The notes under the pieces: model-generated
What the model was told of the DNA's origin: nothing
Databases searched by the model: none
What the model saw: the letters and a program-made list of their open reading frames with translations, nothing else
Position numbers and translations under genes: made by a program
In this document: in pieces, positions 34,290 to 41,303 of the stretch
Numbering within the stretch: position 1 is the first letter of the stretch
Layout: the number at the start of each line of letters is the position of its first letter
Assembly: GCF_031932625.1 (NCBI RefSeq)
Contig: NZ_JAVSCK010000001.1
Span: forward strand, 620,001 to 684,000
DNA from: Hwangdonia seohaensis
GTDB lineage: Bacteria > Bacteroidota > Bacteroidia > Flavobacteriales > Flavobacteriaceae
Reading direction: 5' to 3'
Length of the DNA stretch: 64,000 nt

Positions 34290-34341
34290 CACAGATTTAC
34301 TATATGCAAAACCTTATCCGCGAAAATCAGTGCAATCTGTG
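34290..34341. repeat. intergenic inverted repeat CACAGATT ... AATCTGTG
   Basis: Eight-base arms at 34290-34297 and 34334-34341 enclose 36 bases in the gap before gltX. The right side has the wording of repeats I recall from other Bacteroidota genomes. No gene seen. Confidence 0.45.
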
Positions 34342-34363
34342 TCTTTAAAAATCTCGATAATTG

Positions 34364-34371
34364 TATCTTTG
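34364..34371 (+). promoter_or_regulatory. -7 box (TATCTTTG) for gltX
   Basis: TATCTTTG ends 16 bases before the gltX ATG; no TTG at the standard distance. Confidence 0.5.
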
Positions 34372-34387
34372 AAGAAATTTATAAAAC

Positions 34388-35914
34388 ATGACCAAAAATG
34401 TTCGTGTGCGTTTTGCACCAAGTCCAACCGGGCCTTTACATATTGGCGGCGTTCGAACCGCGCTTTTCAACTATTTATTCGCTAAAAAACACAATGGTAC
34501 TTTTATTTTGAGGATAGAAGATACCGATCAAAACCGTTATGTTGAAGGCGCCGAACAATACATTATTGATGCATTAAATTGGTGTAATATGCCTTTTGAC
34601 GAAGGGCCACGGATTTCCGCGGAAGCGGAAATGAAAAAAGGACCGTATCGTCAAAGCGAACGTAAACATTTATACAAACAATATGCCGATGAGTTGATTG
34701 CTTCGGGTAACGCCTATTATGCTTTTGATACGGCTGAAACATTGGATTTTCACAGAAAAGACCACGAAGCCAAAGGCAAAACCTTTATTTACAATTGGCA
34801 TAACCGGCTTAAATTAAACAACTCTTTATCGCTTTCGGCGGAAGAAACCAAAGCCAAATTAGAGGCTGGCGACGATTATGTGATTCGGTTTAAATCGCCA
34901 CAAGACGAAACGCTGCACTTAAATGATATGATTCGCGGTACGATTAAAATCGATACCAATATTTTAGATGATAAGGTTTTGTTTAAAAGCGATGGTATGC
35001 CAACCTATCATTTAGCCAATATTGTGGACGACCACCTTATGGAAATATCGCACGTTATCCGTGGCGAAGAATGGTTGCCAAGTTTAGCATTACACTATCA
35101 ATTATACAAAGCTTTTGGTTGGGAAACTCCAGAATTTGCCCATTTACCCTTAATATTGAAACCTACCGGAAAAGGCAAATTAAGCAAACGCGATGGCGAT
35201 AAATTGGGCTTTCCAGTGTTTCCTTTGGAATGGAAAGACCCAAAAACCGGAGACGTTTCAAGAGGTTATAAAGAAGATGGATATTTCCCCGAAGCTATGG
35301 TAAATTTTTTGGCTTTTTTAGGTTGGAATCCCGGTACGGAACAAGAAATTTTTTCTTTAAATGAATTGATTGAAGCTTTCGATTTGAAAAAGGTAAACAA
35401 ATCCGGGGCACGTTTTGATCCGGATAAAACCAAGTGGTTCAATCACCATTATATGCAAGAGCAAGATAACGATGTATTGGCTGAATTGTTTAAAGCAGAA
35501 CGCTCTGAGTTAGTCCAAATTGATGTTAATTACATCGCCATGGTTATTGGTTTAATTAAAGAACGTGCGACCTTTGTATCCGATTTTTGGGCGTTGAGTC
35601 ATTTCTTCTTCATTGCCCCAACTTCTTATGATGAGAAAGCTTCAAAAAAAGCGTTTAAAGACGACACCAAAGCCATTTTAGAAGAAGTCACATCAATAGT
35701 AAACAAGGTTGAAGATTTTACCGTAGAAAACCTTCAAACCGAAATAAAAGGCTGGATAACAAGTAACGAAATTGGTTTCGGAAGAGTTATGATGCCCCTA
35801 CGTTTAGCTTTGGTTGGTGCGTTGCAAGGTCCCGAAGTGTTTGATATTATGTTTATGATTGGAAAAGCCGAAACGGTTAAACGGATTGAAAAAGTGATTA
35901 GCTCACTAAACTAA
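34388..35914 (+). CDS. gltX: glutamate--tRNA ligase
   Basis: Class I aminoacyl-tRNA synthetase of 508 residues charging tRNA-Glu. The HIGH-type motif is HIGG at 18-21 in PSPTGPLHIGGVRTALFNYL, the second motif is KLSKR in GKGKLSKRDGDKLGF, and LRIEDTDQNR is conserved. A short segment after DEGPR (residues 76-82, ISAEAEM) is encoded by a perfect 20-bp hairpin that belongs to the intergenic repeat family also seen at 14273 and 28210. It lies just before the conserved GPYRQSERK block, at a place where family members vary in length. A genuine glnS is also present, so non-discriminating charging is not needed. Confidence 0.98.
   Translation: MTKNVRVRFAPSPTGPLHIGGVRTALFNYLFAKKHNGTFILRIEDTDQNRYVEGAEQYIIDALNWCNMPFDEGPRISAEAEMKKGPYRQSERKHLYKQYADELIASGNAYYAFDTAETLDFHRKDHEAKGKTFIYNWHNRLKLNNSLSLSAEETKAKLEAGDDYVIRFKSPQDETLHLNDMIRGTIKIDTNILDDKVLFKSDGMPTYHLANIVDDHLMEISHVIRGEEWLPSLALHYQLYKAFGWETPEFAHLPLILKPTGKGKLSKRDGDKLGFPVFPLEWKDPKTGDVSRGYKEDGYFPEAMVNFLAFLGWNPGTEQEIFSLNELIEAFDLKKVNKSGARFDPDKTKWFNHHYMQEQDNDVLAELFKAERSELVQIDVNYIAMVIGLIKERATFVSDFWALSHFFFIAPTSYDEKASKKAFKDDTKAILEEVTSIVNKVEDFTVENLQTEIKGWITSNEIGFGRVMMPLRLALVGALQGPEVFDIMFMIGKAETVKRIEKVISSLN
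34613..34632. repeat. 20-nt hairpin repeat inside gltX, copy 4
   Basis: ATTTCCGC, loop GGAA, GCGGAAAT: a perfect 8-bp stem within the coding sequence, in frame. Compared with copy 1 (ATTTCCAC / GTGGAAAT), both stem sides change so pairing is kept. Confidence 0.65.
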
Positions 35915-35924
35915 GATTTTATCA

Positions 35925-35963
35925 AAAAAATGGCTGACAAATGTAATTGACAGCCATTTTTTA
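35925..35963. terminator. bidirectional terminator between gltX and asnA
   Basis: TGGCTG (35931-35936) pairs with CAGCCA (35951-35956), flanked by A-run on the left and T-run on the right, with an extra CAA/TTG inner pairing. It suits both convergent genes. Confidence 0.88.
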
Positions 35964-35980
35964 TTTAAATGTGTTAAGTC

Positions 35981-37033
35981 TTATTTTAAAATAGGAATAT
36001 TGGCCTGTTTACATTTTTCAATCATTTCTTCGGGCCAGATACTGGTTTGTATTTCGCCTATATGCGCTTTTTTTAAGAAAAACATACATAAACGCGATTG
36101 CCCAATACCACCACCAATAGATAGTGGCAATTTATCATTAAGCAGCATTTTATGCCACATTAATTCTTTTCTGTTTTCAGCTTTTTCTATGGCCAATTGT
36201 TTATTTAAGGCATCTTTATCAACTCGAATCCCCATCGACGAAATCTCAAATGCGCGCTCAAGTACAGGGTTCCAAAGCAGGATATCTCCATTTAAGCCTT
36301 TATTACCATTTCCGGTTTCGGTACTCCAATCGTCGTAATCTGGTGCTCTTCCATCGTGCTTTCGCCCTTCCGGAAGTTGCGCTCCAATTCCAATTATAAA
36401 TACGGCACCGTGCTTTTTTGTGGCTTCGGTTTCTCTTTCATCAGGCGTAAGATCGGGGTATTGTTCTGCTAATTCTTGGGTGTGAATAAATGTGATTTTA
36501 TTAGGAAGAACGGGTTTTAATTGTGGGTAATTTTCAAATACCACATATTCTACCCTTCTTAAAACGCTATAAATTTTAGTAACAACGTGTTTAAGAAAAT
36601 CAATATTTCGTTCTTCGTTAGTAACGACGCGTTCCCAGTCCCACTGATCTACATATATAGAATGTATATTTGTAAATACTTCGTCCGGACGAATGGCATT
36701 CATATCTGTATATACGCCATAGCCCGACTCGATGCCTAATTCGGCCAAGGCCAATCTTTTCCATTTTGCCAGCGAATGCACGATTTCAGCTTCAGCGTCA
36801 TTCATCGATTTTATAGGAAAGGAAACAGGGCGCTCTATCCCACTTAAATCATCATTAATTCCAGACCCCTTTTTCACGAACAACGGCGCTGTGATTCTTC
36901 TTAATCGCAATTCCGAAGATAAACTAAGCTCAAAAAAATCCTTAATCAATTTAATGGCTTGCTCTGTCTCTTGTATATTTAATTGCGGAAAGTATCCTTT
37001 TGGAGTTTGTAATTTATAACCCATGGTGTTCAT
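35981..37033 (-). CDS. asnA: aspartate--ammonia ligase (AsnA)
   Basis: Ammonia-dependent asparagine synthetase of 350 residues, related to class II aaRS cores. Conserved blocks are SDEQ-like YVDQWDWE, FIHTQELAEQYPDLTPDERE, GIGAQLPEGRKHDGRAPDYDDW, GDILLWNP and the C-terminal GGGIGQSRLCMFFLKKAHIGE. It makes asparagine from aspartate, ATP and ammonia. Start ATG is at 37031-37033; a second ATG four codons in (MGYKL) would also fit the family. Convergent with gltX. Confidence 0.96.
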   Translation of the reverse strand: MNTMGYKLQTPKGYFPQLNIQETEQAIKLIKDFFELSLSSELRLRRITAPLFVKKGSGINDDLSGIERPVSFPIKSMNDAEAEIVHSLAKWKRLALAELGIESGYGVYTDMNAIRPDEVFTNIHSIYVDQWDWERVVTNEERNIDFLKHVVTKIYSVLRRVEYVVFENYPQLKPVLPNKITFIHTQELAEQYPDLTPDERETEATKKHGAVFIIGIGAQLPEGRKHDGRAPDYDDWSTETGNGNKGLNGDILLWNPVLERAFEISSMGIRVDKDALNKQLAIEKAENRKELMWHKMLLNDKLPLSIGGGIGQSRLCMFFLKKAHIGEIQTSIWPEEMIEKCKQANIPILK

Positions 37034-37262
37034 ATTAAATTAGTTGATTAGCGACTCGGTATTTATGGCACAAAAATGCGATAAATAGAATGAATATCAA
37101 AACCTTGGTGAATGGGAAATACTTAAAAATTCGACCGTTAAAATTGAAAAAATGCAGTTTTATGTGTTTTAGGTTATAAATTATGAAGGGAAATAAATAA
37201 AACAGGTCTATTTAATTTTAAGCAGGTTTAAAAAGTGGCGCAATAAAGATGCCGAAAAAAAG

Positions 37263-37952
37263 TTAAAACGAAATTATTCCGCCCAAAACCAACATCGTTT
37301 GATTACCCTTAAAACGAGGGGTTCCACCGGAAACATCCACATTTTCAGAATTTAATTTCTTTAAAATATTGGTAAATCCGTAAATATATTGGGCTTTTAG
37401 CTTAAAGTTTTTAATGCCAACCGATGCACCAATAGCACCATTGACGTTAAACTGGGAAATAGTTGTGATGTCTTCGGCGGTTAAAAGGTTATAATTATTG
37501 ATGTAGTAGCCTTTTTTAGTGTCATCTTTAAGTTCCAATTTTCCGTTGTATTGCAACATCGGCCCCAAATCGATGGTTAAATAATCCGGAATCACTTTAA
37601 TATGCATCAACATTGCCACTTGGGCGGCAAACATTTTATACGCAATAAATTCGTCCGGATTACTGTTGCTTAACGGCGTTGGTCTCGCAGAAATTTCAAT
37701 TCGGTTTTCAGAGAGTTGCATCCCAAAACTAATATCGTACCATCTGGTAGGAATATTAACGGTTGAAGACATACCGCCCAAAAATCCATTGGACGATTTG
37801 GTTATAAAATTATCTGTGGTTATATCAAATTGGGTGATTCCTCCACCAATTCCAAAGCCATTTTGTATGCGATAATTTCCTTTTTGAGAAAAGCTTTTTG
37901 TAACAAAACACAGTGTTAGTGCTACTAATAAGAAATATCCGTTATTATTCAT
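37263..37952 (-). CDS. outer-membrane beta-barrel (PorT-like) protein
   Basis: Protein of 229 residues with a signal peptide (1-22, cleavage after SFSQ), followed by a Gly- and aromatic-rich sequence alternating polar and hydrophobic residues. It ends with a phenylalanine (GGIISF), as in outer-membrane barrels. No enzymatic motif. It resembles the small PorT/OMP_b-brl proteins widespread in Bacteroidota; ligand or partner cannot be said. It is divergent from the SPFH gene with a 74-base gap. Confidence 0.75.
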   Translation of the reverse strand: MNNNGYFLLVALTLCFVTKSFSQKGNYRIQNGFGIGGGITQFDITTDNFITKSSNGFLGGMSSTVNIPTRWYDISFGMQLSENRIEISARPTPLSNSNPDEFIAYKMFAAQVAMLMHIKVIPDYLTIDLGPMLQYNGKLELKDDTKKGYYINNYNLLTAEDITTISQFNVNGAIGASVGIKNFKLKAQYIYGFTNILKKLNSENVDVSGGTPRFKGNQTMLVLGGIISF

Positions 37953-38026
37953 TGCTTATTTAGGGTTAAATATTCAAATATAGCTTAAATTAGTAGTTCA
38001 TTTTCTTAACCATTAAAAATATTTCC

Positions 38027-38950
38027 ATGAACAATTTTCTTTTTATTCCCATTATTATCTTCGGATTAATCATATTAATCTCTGCTTTCTTCGTTGTTAA
38101 ACAACAAACGGCTGCCATTATAGAACGCTTTGGTAAATTCCATAGTATTCGTCAGTCTGGTTTGCAGCTAAAAATCCCTTTAGTAGATAGAATTGCCGGT
38201 CGTTTAAGCTTAAAAATTCAGCAATTGGATGTTATTATCGAAACCAAAACACTGGACGATGTATTTGTGCGTTTAAAAGTATCGGTGCAATACAAGGTAA
38301 TTCGTGATAAAGTGTACGATGCGTTTTATAAATTAGATTATCCACACGACCAAATTACCTCTTATGTATTTGATGTGGTGCGTGCCGAGGTACCAAAAAT
38401 GAAATTGGATGATGTTTTTGTGAAAAAAGATGATATTGCATTGGCCGTAAAAGCTGAATTGAACGACGCCATGTCCGATTACGGTTTTGATATTATAAAA
38501 ACCCTGGTTACCGATATTGATCCGGATGCGCAGGTAAAACAGGCAATGAATAGAATTAATGCTTCCGAACGTGAAAAAATCGCAGCCCAATTTGAGGGTG
38601 ATGCACAGCGTATTTTAATTGTTGAAAAAGCAAAAGCCGAAGCCGAAAGCAAACGTTTGCAAGGTCAAGGTATTGCAGACCAGCGTCGCGAAATTGCGCG
38701 TGGTTTAGAGGAATCTGTCGAGGTTTTAAATCGCGTTGGCATTAACAGTCAGGAAGCTTCGGCGTTAATTGTGGTTACACAGCACTACGATACCCTTCAA
38801 TCTTTAGGTGAAGAAACCAATAGTAATTTAATTCTTTTACCCAATGCGCCACAGGCCGGAAGCAATATGCTAAACGATATGGTTGCTAGTTTTGCTGCGA
38901 GCAATCAAATTGGGGAGGCCATGAAAGAAGCTAGGAAGAAAAAAGAATAA
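38027..38950 (+). CDS. SPFH/Band 7 domain membrane protein
   Basis: Stomatin/prohibitin-like protein of 307 residues. It has one N-terminal membrane helix (about 4-24), an SPFH domain starting VVKQQTAAIIERFGKFHSIRQSG, and a long charged helix (about 175-230) expected to oligomerise. A C-terminal segment follows. It probably forms membrane microdomain or protease-modulating assemblies at the inner membrane. No NfeD-type partner is adjacent. A clear terminator follows it. Confidence 0.92.
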   Translation: MNNFLFIPIIIFGLIILISAFFVVKQQTAAIIERFGKFHSIRQSGLQLKIPLVDRIAGRLSLKIQQLDVIIETKTLDDVFVRLKVSVQYKVIRDKVYDAFYKLDYPHDQITSYVFDVVRAEVPKMKLDDVFVKKDDIALAVKAELNDAMSDYGFDIIKTLVTDIDPDAQVKQAMNRINASEREKIAAQFEGDAQRILIVEKAKAEAESKRLQGQGIADQRREIARGLEESVEVLNRVGINSQEASALIVVTQHYDTLQSLGEETNSNLILLPNAPQAGSNMLNDMVASFAASNQIGEAMKEARKKKE

Positions 38951-38970
38951 GATATTCTATTTATAAAATC

Positions 38971-39001
38971 AACCCTCTGAATTTATTTTTAGAGGGTTTT
39001 T
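38971..39001 (+). terminator. intrinsic terminator after the SPFH gene
   Basis: AACCCTCT (38971-38978) pairs with AGAGGGTT (38991-38998) and is followed by a T-run. Confidence 0.88.
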
Positions 39002-39016
39002 ACATTGCTCAAGCGC

Positions 39017-39508
39017 ATGAAAAAAACCGTTTTAATCGTTTTAGGATCTCCAAATTCCCCAAAAGGGGAATTAAGTGCCATTTCTACAAGTAGATTGGAT
39101 TTTTGTGCAAACATATTTTCAAAAGAAAACCTTGTGCTTTGCACTGGCGGTTGGGGCAATCATTTTAATACATCCCCTAAACCTCACGCCTATTATGCAA
39201 AAGCATATCTACTTAAAAAAGGAGTTTTAAAAGATGCTTTTTTAGAGCACGCTATTTCATCAAATACGGTTGACGATGCCGTAAAAATAAAGCCCATTGT
39301 TGAAAAATTAAACCATGTAGGTTTAACTATTATTACTTCCGATTACCACTTAGCACGCGTAAAGTTAATTTTTAATGAAGTTTTAAAATCTTTTGAATTG
39401 AAGTTTCATGGAGTGGAATCTAATCTAAGTATAGTAGCTTACAATAAATTGGTTGCCCATGAAAAAAAAGCGATGAAATCCATAATAAATAATGGGTTAT
39501 ACTATTAA
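39017..39508 (+). CDS. YdcF/SanA-like DUF218 family protein
   Basis: Protein of 163 residues from the ATG at 39017; a TTG at 39005 in frame would add four residues but overlaps the terminator zone. It starts KKTVLIVLGSPNSPKGELS, has LVLCTGGWGN and NTVDDAVKIK, and then TIITSDYHLARVKLIF, the DUF218 pattern of envelope-associated YdcF/SanA/ElyC proteins. It lacks an obvious signal or membrane segment. Function is unknown beyond family-level links to envelope homeostasis. Confidence 0.82.
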   Translation: MKKTVLIVLGSPNSPKGELSAISTSRLDFCANIFSKENLVLCTGGWGNHFNTSPKPHAYYAKAYLLKKGVLKDAFLEHAISSNTVDDAVKIKPIVEKLNHVGLTIITSDYHLARVKLIFNEVLKSFELKFHGVESNLSIVAYNKLVAHEKKAMKSIINNGLYY

Positions 39509-39514
39509 TTTAGA

Positions 39515-40672
39515 TTAGCTAAACGGATGCCGCTCTTCCCATTTTCTAATCGGGTTCATGTATTTTACAATGCACTTTAAAATGGTGTTCGCTATAAAAT
39601 TATTGGTGTGCTTTAAATACACATGCATCGTTTTGGGTTTTGCGCCAATAGAGCTTTTAATTTCCATAGCAGTTCTGGCATATACAATGGTTTTAAAGCC
39701 GTTTTCAATACCAAAAAATGCCATGTTAAACAGCATATTCAAATACATTTGATGCTTGTGCTGCAGCTCTTTATTATAGCCTAAAAAGTAGGTTTCCAAA
39801 ACGTCGTTATTCAAAATTAAGGTATAAAACCCAATCAAATCTTCATTTAAAAAGAAACCAAAAACTTTAAGCTTTTCGCCTAAACTGACTTTTAAATTAT
39901 AAAAATGCGATTTGTGTAGTTTAAAGGAATTGACTCTGGCATTATCCGAAACGGTTTCATATAATTCAAAAAGGATTTCGGAATTTGCCTTGATAAAATC
40001 TTCGTTTAGTTCTTTACAAGCTATGTTCGATACCTTTTTTCGAGCCGTTTTGTAACGCCTTTTGTATTTTTTATTTAATGACGATACGTAGTCTTCAGGC
40101 GATTTCCAATTTTCTGAAATTGAAAGTACCATGTTGGGTTGTACCTGGACTTTGTACAAATTATTCCTTTTGAAGAATTCAGGGCTTTTATGAATGGTAT
40201 CGTTTTCAAAATAATCTTTAAAAGCAATAATGCGTATCTTTTTATTAAACTCAGATTTGATTCTGGCCGTTAAATCTTGTAGTGATTTTTCAAGCTGATT
40301 CAAATAATCTTTTTGCGATATGTCTTGGGGGTTATAATAAATTCCGTGTTGCCCCGTATGCATTAAGCTACCAACAATTAAGGCGTTTCCTTTTATAATT
40401 TTAGAAACCAATTGTTTGGCCAATTGCTTTAATGTTGGGCTTTTATTGTTTCTAAAAATATCATCGGCATACATTTCCACACGCTTAATTATAGCAATGC
40501 CAACTAATTTTTCATTTTTAAAAACGCCCAAATAATAGGGTGTAATGTTATAAGGCGACGATAGCTCAAGCCCTTTTAAAAAATAGGTTTTTAAGAAAAT
40601 ATCGTTATTTGGTAAAGCATCCCAAGAATTTGGAAGCTGACTAACCGTGTTATAGATTTTATAGTGTATCAA
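39515..40672 (-). CDS. GNAT/FemAB-like acyltransferase
   Basis: Protein of 385 residues. The C-terminal half, with SPEDYVSSLNKKYKRRYKTARKKV and later GFYTLILNNDVLETYFLGYN, resembles the peptidoglycan-biosynthesis/BioF2-like acetyltransferases (a FemAB-like double GNAT fold) of Bacteroidota. The substrate is unknown. No ATG lies near the beginning; a TTG at 40670-40672 is the best start. It begins only a few bases after a strong terminator for the gene upstream, so how it is transcribed is not clear. It converges with the YdcF-like gene, seven bases apart. Confidence 0.72.
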   Translation of the reverse strand: MIHYKIYNTVSQLPNSWDALPNNDIFLKTYFLKGLELSSPYNITPYYLGVFKNEKLVGIAIIKRVEMYADDIFRNNKSPTLKQLAKQLVSKIIKGNALIVGSLMHTGQHGIYYNPQDISQKDYLNQLEKSLQDLTARIKSEFNKKIRIIAFKDYFENDTIHKSPEFFKRNNLYKVQVQPNMVLSISENWKSPEDYVSSLNKKYKRRYKTARKKVSNIACKELNEDFIKANSEILFELYETVSDNARVNSFKLHKSHFYNLKVSLGEKLKVFGFFLNEDLIGFYTLILNNDVLETYFLGYNKELQHKHQMYLNMLFNMAFFGIENGFKTIVYARTAMEIKSSIGAKPKTMHVYLKHTNNFIANTILKCIVKYMNPIRKWEERHPFS

Positions 40673-40674
40673 TA

Positions 40675-40713
40675 CAAAAAGAAAAAAGACCGAAGTTAAA
40701 TACCTCAGTCTTT
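40675..40713 (-). terminator. intrinsic terminator after the DUF1761 gene
   Basis: On the minus strand AAAGACTGAGG and CTTCGGTCTTT form an 11-bp stem with two G-U type pairs and a seven-base loop, followed by a long T-run. It ends within a few bases of the next start codon. Confidence 0.85.
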
Positions 40714-40738
40714 AAATGTGTTAAAAAATTACAAAATT

Positions 40739-41224
40739 TTACATACCACAAAGGATAGCGCCCATAACCGCAAGCGTAACAATCCAATATCCTGCATTTA
40801 TAAAAATGTATTTGGCGCTTTTGCGTTCAAATAAGGCATTGGTTCCAATAATGGGAAGCGCTACAAAAATTCCTGCCAGTGTGCCATGAAACGCACCGTG
40901 TTTAAAGGTTCTGTAAGCCGTTCCGTAATCTGCCATAAACGCTTCAAATGACGGTAAAGCTATGGTTGGATCTCCACCAACCATTCCTAAGGCGCCCCAT
41001 TGGTGATTGGTCATTTGCATAAGCTGTACGGCTAATAAGGCTGCAAAAAACAAGGCTAATCCAAATATTTTGGCCATATTTCCGCCTTTAATTTTTTCTT
41101 CCGTCATTCCAGAAGCTTGCATCCATGCGTTTCCAAATACTTTTGGGTTGTACCATATAAATCCTACAACCAGTGCAGCAACTGCAGCAATTGGGATTGC
41201 TATGGGGTTAATTGGCATTTCCAT
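40739..41224 (-). CDS. DUF1761 family membrane protein
   Basis: Small polytopic membrane protein of 161 residues with about four hydrophobic segments (near 8-26, 49-68, 111-130 and 140-160). FIWYNPKVFGNAWM near the first helix and the segment ending HGTLAGIFVALP are characteristic of DUF1761. No function is established. It is a single-gene unit with a strong terminator. Confidence 0.82.
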   Translation of the reverse strand: MEMPINPIAIPIAAVAALVVGFIWYNPKVFGNAWMQASGMTEEKIKGGNMAKIFGLALFFAALLAVQLMQMTNHQWGALGMVGGDPTIALPSFEAFMADYGTAYRTFKHGAFHGTLAGIFVALPIIGTNALFERKSAKYIFINAGYWIVTLAVMGAILCGM

Positions 41225-41303
41225 ATATTTTAGTTTTATAGTTAGAACTTAAATATAGGTAAAAATATTAATCACGTATTTTTTTTTAACACTTTAATGG
41301 GTG

